DNA from: Mycolicibacterium vinylchloridicum
Lineage (GTDB): Bacteria; Actinomycetota; Actinomycetes; Mycobacteriales; Mycobacteriaceae
Length of the DNA stretch: 64,000 bases
Assembly (NCBI RefSeq): GCF_013404075.1
Contig: NZ_JACBJQ010000006.1
Span: 124,001 to 188,000, forward strand
Direction of reading: 5' to 3'
How positions within the stretch are numbered: the first letter of the stretch is position 1; each line of letters begins with the position of its first letter. This document shows, piece after piece, positions 54,332-62,421 of this stretch. The notes under the pieces were generated by a model. That model made no database searches. It was given only the letters and a program-made list of their open reading frames with translations, and was not told the DNA's origin. Both the position numbers and the translations under genes were made by a program.

Positions 54332-55297
54332 CTACTGTCCCCGAAGGCTTCGCACCTGCGCTGGATCGAGCTTCAAGTAAAGCTTGATTTGGGTGTCCCT
54401 ATTCCTCTCAGACATCCTGTCGGAAAGGGTGAAAAGTCTGGGCACAGGCGGGGCATTCGTGCCATTGATCATAGCCACCACGGTGTAATGGACGAAAACT
54501 TTCCCGTCGATAGTGTAAACCGGCGTGCCATCTCGGGCAGTGAATCTAACGCCTTTTTGCATTATGTCAGCGATACGCTGTTGATTTGCGTCAGCCCGCT
54601 GCTGTCTTGCTGTTTCACTCGCTTGCACTTCGCGGTACCACAGCGAATGTTCCTTAGGTACCGTGACTTTTGGGCTTGGGATCAAGTCCAATAAGCTCTT
54701 CTGCTTCGGACTCAAGTCGTCCAATTTTTGCAACGGGTTGAGAGTCGTTTTCCGGTTGAGGAGTTCTTTGATGGTGCTCGTGACGAATCTGCCGAGCGCA
54801 CCCAAGGGGTCAGCCCTATTTGCCGCAACCACCACAGGTGTGACGGCGTTCCGCGAGGCGCTGAGCTGATTTCGGTTCGGGGTGGCAACACGCGAAGTCA
54901 CGCGCGAATTCACGGTTGCGGTCTGCCCGTCTGGGACCGAGGAGGTGTCAGCTGACGCGGGCCTATTCGAGGGAGCCGACACCGTCCCCTTCGCCTTGCG
55001 AGGCGTCGTCGACCGCGCGTCGACACGCGGCGCGACCGGCCCGGCGCGGCCGGAACGAGTCGGCGGCACAGAACCGGAGTCGACACCGTTGGACGAAGAC
55101 GCGACCGGTCCGGCCGACGACGGCGACCCGACGCCGCTGTCTGCGCTGGCAACACCCATCTCGGACCCGACCAGCGACCAGCCGATTAGCGCCGCACCCA
55201 TGCCGGCGGACGCCGCACCGAGCTGCACCCACCGATGCACGGACAGGTCTGGGGTGCGAGGCCTACCGCGGTCACCGCCCCTCGTTGACGATGACAT
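54332..55297 (-). CDS. Exported mycobacterial-type protein of unknown function
   Basis: 321 residues. The N-terminus (RWVQLGAASAGMGAALIGWSL, then ending near ASAD) is the long signal seen in mycobacterial surface proteins, followed by a Ser/Pro/Thr-rich linker to about residue 150. The C-terminal part (YREVQASETARQQRADANQQRI, then TPVYTIDGKVFVHYTVVAMI) is not recognised. Its DNA is clearly less GC-rich than the neighbours, especially 54330-54780, which suggests recent acquisition. Confidence 0.7.
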   Translation of the reverse strand: MSSSTRGGDRGRPRTPDLSVHRWVQLGAASAGMGAALIGWSLVGSEMGVASADSGVGSPSSAGPVASSSNGVDSGSVPPTRSGRAGPVAPRVDARSTTPRKAKGTVSAPSNRPASADTSSVPDGQTATVNSRVTSRVATPNRNQLSASRNAVTPVVVAANRADPLGALGRFVTSTIKELLNRKTTLNPLQKLDDLSPKQKSLLDLIPSPKVTVPKEHSLWYREVQASETARQQRADANQQRIADIMQKGVRFTARDGTPVYTIDGKVFVHYTVVAMINGTNAPPVPRLFTLSDRMSERNRDTQIKLYLKLDPAQVRSLRGQ

Positions 55298-55715
55298 GTC
55301 CGGTCTCCCCGTATTGTGTTGCGCAGGTTGATCATTGTCCTACTGGCGGCGCATACCGCGCCGGATGCTGGAAGTTGACGTGGTACCCAACGTCGGTAAT
55401 AGTACCGCGCTCGATCGCGCTGAGGGGCCTGTCTGTCGTTGCCTTCTTGTTTGCCGCAGGATTCCCCACTTCGACCCCAGCAAATCCGCCCTAGTCGAAC
55501 CGCGGAAGGTCTCTCCCCCCGGAAGCATCGATGTTTACTGCACCACAACCACTTCTTGTGGACGCTGCACAGCGCTGAATGAGAAGGTCGCGGCCGATAT
55601 ATCGAGTGCCGCAGTCTATTTCAATGAGATGGGACTCCGGAAAGAGAACACAGCGCCGCTCTAGGCGTCACCGCGTGGAATCGGCGGGCTTATGAGCCTC
55701 GCCGCTCGCGCTAGC
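55298..55715. other. Gene-poor interval with no supported gene
   Basis: 418 bases between the exported protein and the Cys-rich mini-protein. A plus-strand frame at 55335-55664 is open but lacks a ribosome site and recognisable content; it covers the repeat copy at 55521-55553. The promoter of the exported protein gene is expected at the left edge. Confidence 0.55.
55521..55553 (+). repeat. Imperfect dispersed repeat, copy 2
   Basis: Partner of 50290-50322, about 5.2 kb away in the same orientation. About 27 of 33 bases agree. Both copies lie in gene-poor intervals flanking the DUF4097/two-component block. Confidence 0.5.
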
Positions 55716-55853
55716 CTAGCCGGCCTTGCTCATCGGCTGGTCGCAGCACATCTCGGCGTGCTCAGTAGGTGACGTACAGGGGCAGGCCTTCTCGTAGACC
55801 AACACCGACCCACACACGTCGCATTGATAGCGATCTCCAGCGTTGCGGGACAT
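55716..55853 (-). CDS. Cys-rich 45-residue protein, desulforedoxin- or metallothionein-like
   Basis: 45 residues with six Cys: CDVCG, CPC, and CC in MCCDQPM. CxxCG followed by CCxxPM is the rubredoxin-like metal site of desulforedoxin, here with an extra CPC in the loop. It could bind Fe, Zn or Cu. ATG at 55853 was chosen as the first start before the Cys cluster; a longer frame upstream is not metal-protein-like. It lies divergent from a copper-type pair (YcnI, CopC), which makes a copper or metal-handling role attractive but unproven. Confidence 0.72.
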   Translation of the reverse strand: MSRNAGDRYQCDVCGSVLVYEKACPCTSPTEHAEMCCDQPMSKAG

Positions 55854-56064
55854 GGCGCCTCCTCGTTCGACAGCGATGCGTACGGCATCATTCTGCGCTT
55901 GCTCACGATCACCGATGACAGAAATCGACAGCCAACCCCGTGGGAACGACCGCTGCTGAGCGATAGCACACAGCAAATTCCCAGGGAACCACACGGGCCA
56001 TGGCAACGACTGTTGGACCGGTAGGCCGAACTCCCACTGCCCAGCGAAAGGTCAGCGCACAGCA

Positions 56065-56757
56065 ATGATGAGAAACTTCACCACCGCCAACAAACTGCGC
56101 GTGACCGGGTGCGCCTCGGCTCTGAGCGTCATCATCGCCACACTGGCAGCGGCGCCCGCGTGGGCACATGTCCACGTCGACTCAGACCACACCTCCCCTG
56201 GTGATGACGCGATCCTGACATTCGAGGTTCCCAACGAATCCGAGATGGGAGCGGCAACGACCGAAGTCAGCGTCGCCCTCCCCGACCTGACCGAAGTCAG
56301 CGCCGAACAGATCCCGGGCTGGACCGCCCGCCTGGACCGCAACGTCGCGGCGGGCACCGTCAAATCCGTCACCTGGACCGCAGCACCCGGCGCCGGCATC
56401 GCGCCCGACCAGTTCGCCCTGTTCCGGGTCGCCGTAATGCTTCCCACCGGCGACAGCGTCAGCTTCCCCACCACCCAGACCTACAGCGACGGCACCGTCG
56501 TGCGTTGGGATCAGCCCACCCCGCCCGGCGGTGCCGAACCCGAACATCCCTCTCCCACACTGGCTTTGGGGGCAGAGCCGCACGCTGCTCCAAGCCAGCC
56601 GTCTCCGTCCGTATCCGCGAGCCCTGCCCCCGCAGCACCGGCGGCGGCAGCGCCAGCGCCGGCATCGGACAACACCTCACGCTGGCTGGCCGGAGCCGCG
56701 CTCGTCGTCGCGGCGGCCAGCGCGGCACTCACGCTTGTGACACGGCGACGGTCATGA
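56065..56757 (+). CDS. YcnI-family (DUF1775) copper-binding protein
   Basis: 230 residues. The Sec signal ends in AWA, so the mature protein begins HVHVDS; an N-terminal His forms the copper site in YcnI. A conserved core with ILTFEVPNESEMGA and the W residue in IPGWTARL follows, then a Pro/Ala-rich linker and a C-terminal transmembrane anchor. It is thus tethered to the outer face of the membrane. ATGA overlap with the CopC gene. Expected role: copper chaperone in the envelope. Confidence 0.9.
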   Translation: MMRNFTTANKLRVTGCASALSVIIATLAAAPAWAHVHVDSDHTSPGDDAILTFEVPNESEMGAATTEVSVALPDLTEVSAEQIPGWTARLDRNVAAGTVKSVTWTAAPGAGIAPDQFALFRVAVMLPTGDSVSFPTTQTYSDGTVVRWDQPTPPGGAEPEHPSPTLALGAEPHAAPSQPSPSVSASPAPAAPAAAAPAPASDNTSRWLAGAALVVAAASAALTLVTRRRS

Positions 56758-57254
56758 AGTCGGCGGCGGCTGTGTTCGCAGCGCTGTCGATCGTCGCGCT
56801 CGTCGCTGCGCCCAACGCATCGGCGCATGCTGTGCGCATCGCTACCGACCCCGCCGTCGACGCCGTCCTCACCGCCGGGCCCTCCCACGTCAGCGCCACC
56901 TTCAACGAACGCCTCCAGACGACGTTCTCCGCGATGACCGTTGTCGGGCCTGACGGCAACCTGTGGTCTACCGGCCAGCCCCACCTTGATGGCGCCGTTG
57001 TTTCAGTCGATGTCCTGCCGCTCGGCCCGGTCGGTACCTACACCGTCAACTATCGGGTGACTTCCGCCGACGGGCACGTGGTCTCCGGCTCGTGGCCCTT
57101 CCACCTGAGCGTCGCCGGAACGGGCAAGCCTGGCCCGCCTGCCGAGGCGACTTCCACAGCGTCCCAGAACATTCCGGTGTGGCCCTTCTTCCTTGCCGCC
57201 GCTTTCGTCCTACTCGGGAGCGGAACATGGTGGGCGCTGAGGCGACGACATTGA
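56754..57254 (+). CDS. CopC/YobA-domain copper-resistance protein
   Basis: 166 residues. The signal peptide ends in ASA, giving a mature start HAVRIATDP with the copper-binding N-terminal His. The second site appears as DGHVVSGSW. A C-terminal transmembrane helix anchors it. It is coupled to the YcnI gene by a four-base overlap. No CopD gene is adjacent, but a CopD/CtaG fusion lies at 32.4-34.4 kb. Confidence 0.92.
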   Translation: MKSAAAVFAALSIVALVAAPNASAHAVRIATDPAVDAVLTAGPSHVSATFNERLQTTFSAMTVVGPDGNLWSTGQPHLDGAVVSVDVLPLGPVGTYTVNYRVTSADGHVVSGSWPFHLSVAGTGKPGPPAEATSTASQNIPVWPFFLAAAFVLLGSGTWWALRRRH

Positions 57255-57297
57255 CGTCGGCGATTGCGGCCACCGTTGAAGGATCGCCACAGGTCAC

Positions 57298-57534
57298 CTA
57301 CCTCTCCGGCAGCTCGGCGAACCGCCTCTTGACGTCGTTGTACCAACCCATCGACTTGATGGGGTGACGCCAGCGGCCCTTCATGTCTTCACGGGCAGGA
57401 ACATGGGCGTCGTCGCCGGCCTTGACCCGGTCCTTGAGGTGTTGGTCCTGCGCGTTGATGATGTCGTCGGCGCTCTCGCCGCGGTGCACGAATTCGCATG
57501 GGCCACCGAGGTCTTGGCAGGTCATCGTCTTCAC
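57298..57534 (-). CDS. DUF1059 small protein
   Basis: 78 residues. The family start is MKTMTCQDLGGPCEFVHRG, with two conserved Cys, then ADDIINAQDQHLKD. GTG at 57534 follows AGGAGATCC. Function unknown. It is divergent from the ECF41 sigma factor gene, so it could share its control region, although the ECF promoter seen here points toward the sigma gene. Confidence 0.85.
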   Translation of the reverse strand: MKTMTCQDLGGPCEFVHRGESADDIINAQDQHLKDRVKAGDDAHVPAREDMKGRWRHPIKSMGWYNDVKRRFAELPER

Positions 57535-57552
57535 GGAGGATCTCCTGTTCTC

Positions 57553-57580
57553 TGGTCACACCCGGCGATCCGGGTACGTC
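57553..57580 (+). promoter_or_regulatory. ECF41-type promoter before the sigma factor gene
   Basis: GGTCACA (57554-57560) is followed by 16 bases and CGTC (57577-57580). The published ECF41 motif, as I recall it, is TGTCACA, 16 bases, CGTC, so there is one difference and exact spacing. It lies about 40 bases before the ATG and would allow the sigma factor to activate its own gene. Confidence 0.7.
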
Positions 57581-57618
57581 AAGATGTTGACGCGCCCCAC
57601 GACGAAAGTGTGACCACC

Positions 57619-58467
57619 ATGGTGAGCAAGGATCAGCTCCACGACGGCTTCGAGGCCGAGCGTCCGCGGCTGCAACGGATCGCCGCACGGATCCTGGGCG
57701 ACGCCGACGCAGCTCAAGACGTCGTGCAACAGGCGTGGCTACGGCTGCACGCCACCGAGGAAACCATCGACAACCTGGCGGGCTGGCTCACGACGGTGAC
57801 CTCGCGACTGTGCCTCGACCGGCTGCGGGCGCGTACGCCCATACCGACCGAGTCGATCGAACTCGATACGACAGCACCTGATCCCGCCGACGACGTGGTG
57901 CTGGCCGACACCGTCGGCATCGCACTACACGTAGTGCTCGACCGGCTGACGCCCGCCGAGCGGGTGGCCTTCGTGCTGCACGACAGCTTCGGCGTGGATT
58001 TCGATGTGATCGCCTCGATGCTCGACACGTCCACGGTCGCGGCACGCAAGCTGGCCTCTCGGGCCCGGGCCAAGGTGCGCATGGCAGCGCCCGAGGATGC
58101 CCTCGCCGATTGGGAGGTCGTCGACGCTTTCATGACCGCTGCGCGCGAGGGCGATTTCGCCCGCTTACTGCAGTTACTCGCCCCCGACGTGTCGGTCTCT
58201 GCCGATGCGGCGGCGAGTATGCTCGGCACACCGGCGCACATGGAGGGCCGTGACGACGTGGCCAACTTCTTCAATGGCGCTGCCGCAGCCGCGTTTCCGG
58301 TCTTCGTCGAGGGACGTCCGGGCTCGGCCTGGATTCACCGCGGGGAGGTCAAGGTCGCCTTTGACTTCACCATCGAGGCGGGCCGAGTACGCCACCTCCG
58401 ATTCCGTGCCGAGGCCGACGTGCTGGCCGGGGTGCGGCGCCGCGAGGGCGCCGACCCGCGGAACTGA
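57619..58467 (+). CDS. ECF41-family sigma factor with a SnoaL-like C-terminal domain (SigJ type)
   Basis: 282 residues. Region 2 contains DAAQDVVQQAWLRLHATEETI and LAGWLTTVTSRLCLDRLR; region 4 contains LTPAERVAFVLHDSFGVDFDVIA. The C-terminal about 115 residues form a SnoaL-like domain (FMTAAREGDFARLLQLLAPDVS) that regulates activity in place of an anti-sigma factor. I chose ATG at 57619; the open frame upstream overlaps the DUF1059 gene. The usual ECF41 target (carboxymuconolactone decarboxylase or oxidoreductase) is not adjacent. Confidence 0.88.
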   Translation: MVSKDQLHDGFEAERPRLQRIAARILGDADAAQDVVQQAWLRLHATEETIDNLAGWLTTVTSRLCLDRLRARTPIPTESIELDTTAPDPADDVVLADTVGIALHVVLDRLTPAERVAFVLHDSFGVDFDVIASMLDTSTVAARKLASRARAKVRMAAPEDALADWEVVDAFMTAAREGDFARLLQLLAPDVSVSADAAASMLGTPAHMEGRDDVANFFNGAAAAAFPVFVEGRPGSAWIHRGEVKVAFDFTIEAGRVRHLRFRAEADVLAGVRRREGADPRN

Positions 58468-59565
58468 TCAGCCCGCCGCCTGCTGTTCCTCTCGCGCCGG
58501 CGGTTCCACCACGACGGCAGTTCCGCCACCGACCCGCTTGGCGCGGTACATCGCCTCGTCGGCACGACGCAGGACGGTCTCGAGATCGAAGTCGCGGGCG
58601 TCGGCGGCCTCCCAGGTGACGCCGATGCTCGATCGCAGCGCCAACCCCGCGGGATCTCGCAGTGTCAGCGCCTGGACCCGCCTGACAAAGCTGTCCAGGT
58701 CGTGCTCGTCGGAAAGTCCGGCGACAAGGATGAATTCGTCACCACCGACGCGCGCGGCGATATCGCGGGTCCGAATCACCTTGCTCAGCTGATCGGCGAC
58801 GGCGCGCAACGTGGCATCGCCGGCGCCGTGCCCGTGTGCATCGTTGAGCTGCTTGAAACCGTCGAGATCGATCACGACGACGGCAAGGAACGAGCCTCCC
58901 GAGCTGCGCGCCAGCGTCAGCCCCGTCTCGGTGAAGAGCCCGCGCCGATTCAGCAGCCCGGTCAGCGGATCACGATTGGCCGCGTACGCGGTGGCACTCA
59001 AGCCGCGCCGGGTGCCTTCGATGACCATCGCCGCGACCGCGGGCATCACAACCACCGTTGCCATCGCCGGAAGGAAATACAGCGACAACACCGCCAGCGA
59101 GGCTCCGTCGAACTGCACACCCATCCAGGTGAACACCACGATCGTCGCGGTGGCGAAACCGCAGTGCAAGAACAACGCCCGATACCCCAACAGCACCGCG
59201 GCGAACACACCGATCAGGCACATATAGACGGTGGCCGACAAGCGCGCCTCGGGCACCGCCAGCACGGCACCCGAGGCGGCCAGCGCAATATCACCCCAGA
59301 CCGCGAACGCGATGGCGGTCCGGTGACCCGGCCACGGCCGAGTCAGCCACCACGCGCCGATCGCCAGCGAGGACATCAGCAGCGTCAGGTGGATCGCTCG
59401 AGCCGGAATGCCGTGCGGACCGAGCGGCTGCACCGTGTGGAACTGCTCGAGGCCACTGAGCAGGCCCAGGCCGATGCACAACACCCCGATGAGGATCCGG
59501 ATGCGGTCGAGGAAGCCGGTGGCGCGCAGCACTGCAGTAGCGATGGCGAACTCGCGCTCACCCAT
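58468..59565 (-). CDS. Membrane diguanylate cyclase (GGDEF domain)
   Basis: 365 residues. About six transmembrane helices in the first 195 residues form the sensor; the GGDEF domain starts at NRDPLTGLLNRRGL, with the intact active site RVGGDEF and the metal Asp in VIDLDGFKQLND. No EAL domain is present. It should make c-di-GMP in response to an unknown membrane signal. It ends directly after the convergent sigma gene. Confidence 0.93.
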   Translation of the reverse strand: MGEREFAIATAVLRATGFLDRIRILIGVLCIGLGLLSGLEQFHTVQPLGPHGIPARAIHLTLLMSSLAIGAWWLTRPWPGHRTAIAFAVWGDIALAASGAVLAVPEARLSATVYMCLIGVFAAVLLGYRALFLHCGFATATIVVFTWMGVQFDGASLAVLSLYFLPAMATVVVMPAVAAMVIEGTRRGLSATAYAANRDPLTGLLNRRGLFTETGLTLARSSGGSFLAVVVIDLDGFKQLNDAHGHGAGDATLRAVADQLSKVIRTRDIAARVGGDEFILVAGLSDEHDLDSFVRRVQALTLRDPAGLALRSSIGVTWEAADARDFDLETVLRRADEAMYRAKRVGGGTAVVVEPPAREEQQAAG

Positions 59566-59647
59566 GCGTCAGCCCTCGGGAGTCCTTTTGGGGGATATGT
59601 GTGACGGATAGTATCGGGCACCGCCGAGGCTGGCTAGAGCCGTTTCG

Positions 59648-61012
59648 TCACAATCCTTCGGCGGCCGTGTAGGCCCGCCAGCCGCCGAACGCGGTGATCT
59701 CCCGCTGACCCTCGACCAACGCGGGCTCGCCGATCACGCCCAGCACCGTCGACCCGTCGTCCAGGCGGACCTTCCCGATCGACAGGCCGGGCGGCTCGGC
59801 GAGCAGGATTCCGGCCAGGCCCGCGGCCGGCACGTCCCACACCTCCACCTTCACCGCGACCCCCGAGCCGTCGGTGACCCGGATCATCGCGGGGTGGTCG
59901 TCGTTGATGGTCCACAGCCGGTACACCGGCTCGGTGGTGGCCTCGCGGATGAACGTGGCACCCGCAGCCGCCATGTTCGGCGAGAGCTTGAGTCCGCGCA
60001 TCAACGTCCCGTTGACGGCCAATAGCACTCCGCCGCTGCCACTTTCGTCACTGTTCGACACCGCGTCCACACTACCGACGATCCGGGTTCCCGACGTGCC
60101 GGCCAGGATCGCCGGGATCTCCTCGGCCGCCCCGATCACACCGACGGCTCCGGGCGTCGTGGCCACGAAGTCGGCCACGGCCTCCACCTTGGGCTCCATC
60201 GAACCCTTGCCGAACTGACCGGAGGCGATGTAGTCGCGGGCCTGCTCGACGCTGATGGTGTCCAGCCACATCTCGGCCGGCGTGCCGAAGCCGATCGCGA
60301 CCCGCGGGACCCCGGTGGGAATCATCAGCAGGTCCGCGCCCAGGTCGTGGGCCAGCAGGCCGGAGGCGATGTCCTTGTCGACGACCGCCTCCACCCCGAC
60401 GATCGTGCCGTCCGGTTCGAGGGCCACGGGGATGCCGCCGCCGCCCACCGCGACGACGATCGCACCGCTGTCGAGCAGTCCGCGGATCACGTCGGTCTCC
60501 AGGATGGTCGTGGGCCGCGGTGACGCCACTGTGCGCCGCCATCCGCGTCCGGCATCCTCGGCGATGGTCCAGCCCTGGCTGGCCGCGAGTGCCCTGGCCC
60601 GGTCCTCGTCGAGGAAGGAGCCGACTGGTTTCGTCGGGTTACTGAAGGCCGGATCGTCGAGGCTGACCACCGAGTGAGTCACCACCGCCACGACGGGTCG
60701 AGACATACCCCGGCGGGCGAGCTCGTTACGCAGCGCTTTGACGAACATGTAGCCGATCGCGCCCTGGGTGTCGGCGACGGCATAGTCGACCGGAACCGGA
60801 TCGACCTCGCTCTGGGCGAGTTCGCTGCGACGCAGGATGAACCCGACCTGTGGCCCATTGCCATGGGAGACGACGAGTTTCCAGCCCTGCTCCACCATGT
60901 CGATCAGCGGCGACACGGTCCGGGCGACCGTGTCGTACTGCTGCGGGATGGAGTCGTGCTCGGCGTCGGTGACCAGTGCGTTGCCGCCGAACGCGACGAT
61001 GGCGGTACTCAC
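59648..61012 (-). CDS. allK: Carbamate kinase fused to an allophanate-hydrolase C-terminal-like domain
   Basis: 454 residues, against about 310 for ordinary carbamate kinases. Residues 1-310 are a complete kinase: AFGGNAL, VVSHGNGPQVG, VAVGGGGIPV and VVDKDIASGLLA. Residues about 330-454 match the C-terminal domain of allophanate hydrolase (AtzF/DUR1): LLAVNGTLMRGLKL, YRLWTINDD, VEVWDVP, and ITAFGGWRAY at the end. The GTG start overlaps the AllG-like gene (GTGA). The kinase should make ATP from carbamoyl phosphate; the added domain's role here is unknown. The symbol is used by analogy with E. coli AllK. Confidence 0.88.
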   Translation of the reverse strand: MSTAIVAFGGNALVTDAEHDSIPQQYDTVARTVSPLIDMVEQGWKLVVSHGNGPQVGFILRRSELAQSEVDPVPVDYAVADTQGAIGYMFVKALRNELARRGMSRPVVAVVTHSVVSLDDPAFSNPTKPVGSFLDEDRARALAASQGWTIAEDAGRGWRRTVASPRPTTILETDVIRGLLDSGAIVVAVGGGGIPVALEPDGTIVGVEAVVDKDIASGLLAHDLGADLLMIPTGVPRVAIGFGTPAEMWLDTISVEQARDYIASGQFGKGSMEPKVEAVADFVATTPGAVGVIGAAEEIPAILAGTSGTRIVGSVDAVSNSDESGSGGVLLAVNGTLMRGLKLSPNMAAAGATFIREATTEPVYRLWTINDDHPAMIRVTDGSGVAVKVEVWDVPAAGLAGILLAEPPGLSIGKVRLDDGSTVLGVIGEPALVEGQREITAFGGWRAYTAAEGL

Positions 61013-62421
61013 GTCTGCAATCCTGACGCCAGCGCGGCCAGGGCGTCGTTGAAGCAGTCCATCGGCGCGGTGGTGATACCCGCGCCGATTTGCCCGACGC
61101 CGGCCTGCCGGTGCGCGATGCCGGTGTTGATGATGGGCAGAACCCCGGAGTCGACCACCAGGCGCGCATCGATTCCGGCCGGTGTACCGCCGAAGTTCAA
61201 CGGCGGCAGCGTGAATGCAGGGTTGGTGCCGAGAGTGATGGACAGCATGCGCCGGCTGTTGGCCGTCGCATCGGCCGGGGTTCCACCGACGAACTGGACG
61301 ATAGCCGGCGAGGCGGCCATCGCGAACCCGCCGAGCCCGTTGGTCTCGGTGATCGCCGAGTCACCGAGATCGGCGGCTGCGTCGTCCACCGAGTAGCCCG
61401 GGAAGTACAGTCCGTCAACGGGATTGGCCGGTGCCTGGAACCACCGGTCACCGGTGCCGCTGAGCCTGATGCCGAAGTTCACCCCGTTGCGGGCCATCAC
61501 GGTGACCATGCTGCTGCCCGGAACACCGGCCGCGGCATCCGACATCGACTTGGACGCGGCCATCGAGATGTTGAGAAAGAAGTGGTCGTTGCCGGCGACG
61601 AATTCCAAGGCTCGCCGGACCGCATCGGACGGCACGTCGGAGCCCAACAGCGCCAAGGTCAGCCGCTTGAACAACAGTCCGGATGCGGCAGCATTGCGGT
61701 TGTGCAGCTCGTCGCCCATGTGCAGCGCCTGAGCCATCAGCGGTTTGAGGTCGGGGTCGGCCAGCCCCCGCACGGCGATCTGCATGGTGGTGAAGAACTC
61801 GCTGCCCAGCCACCGCAGCCGGTCCAGCACCTCGCGAGAGTTGGCGCCGAACCGCAGCACCTTGCCGAGTCCCTCGTTGAGGTTGCAGAAGGCCCGGTTT
61901 CCCGCGGCGGTGTTCTCCACGACCCACACGGGCATCGACGGGCTGATGATGCCCGCCATCGGTCCGACGGCGTCGTGTTCGTGGCAGGGGTCCAATGCCA
62001 CTTCCCCACTGGCAGCGAGCTTCTCGGCGGCGTCGAGATCCTCGGCCCATCCCTCGTAGAGGATCGCCCCGGCGATGGCGCCGCGCTGCGGCCCGCACAT
62101 ATCCGGCCAGTCGATCGGTGGCCCGGAGTGCAGGATGCGACGCTCGCCGGGGCCGAGGCCCGCAATGGCCTCGCCGGCACGAACCAGGTCGACGAGGCGC
62201 GGCTGCGCGGCCAGATAGCGCTCGAAGGCCGTCTGGTTGGCCGCTTCGATGCGCGGGTCACCGACCAGGGTGGCCAGCGCCCAGCCCAGCGCGGGGTCGG
62301 CGCCCGCGGGCGGTGCCCAGGTGATGTTGGTGACCTGGCCGCCGGCGGCGGTGATGTTGGTGGCGAAGCCCTGCAGGCCGACGTTGACGACCTTGAGGTC
62401 CCGCTCGAAGAGCTTCTTCAC
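61009..62421 (-). CDS. allG: DUF1116 protein, oxamate carbamoyltransferase subunit (AllG/YlbE type)
   Basis: 470 residues. DUF1116 features: FGANSREVLDRLRWLGSEFF, MGDELHNRNAAAS and NTGIAHRQAGVGQIGAG. In E. coli, AllG with AllF and AllH forms the oxamate carbamoyltransferase of the anaerobic allantoin pathway. GTG at 62421 overlaps the AllF stop (GTGA) and its own stop overlaps the kinase start, so all three are coupled. Confidence 0.87.
   Translation of the reverse strand: MKKLFERDLKVVNVGLQGFATNITAAGGQVTNITWAPPAGADPALGWALATLVGDPRIEAANQTAFERYLAAQPRLVDLVRAGEAIAGLGPGERRILHSGPPIDWPDMCGPQRGAIAGAILYEGWAEDLDAAEKLAASGEVALDPCHEHDAVGPMAGIISPSMPVWVVENTAAGNRAFCNLNEGLGKVLRFGANSREVLDRLRWLGSEFFTTMQIAVRGLADPDLKPLMAQALHMGDELHNRNAAASGLLFKRLTLALLGSDVPSDAVRRALEFVAGNDHFFLNISMAASKSMSDAAAGVPGSSMVTVMARNGVNFGIRLSGTGDRWFQAPANPVDGLYFPGYSVDDAAADLGDSAITETNGLGGFAMAASPAIVQFVGGTPADATANSRRMLSITLGTNPAFTLPPLNFGGTPAGIDARLVVDSGVLPIINTGIAHRQAGVGQIGAGITTAPMDCFNDALAALASGLQT

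Noticed and set aside
55335..55664. 109-codon plus-strand frame covering repeat copy 2
   Set aside because: No ribosome site and no family features. The C-terminal part looks somewhat protein-like, so it may be a gene remnant, but that is not enough to call.
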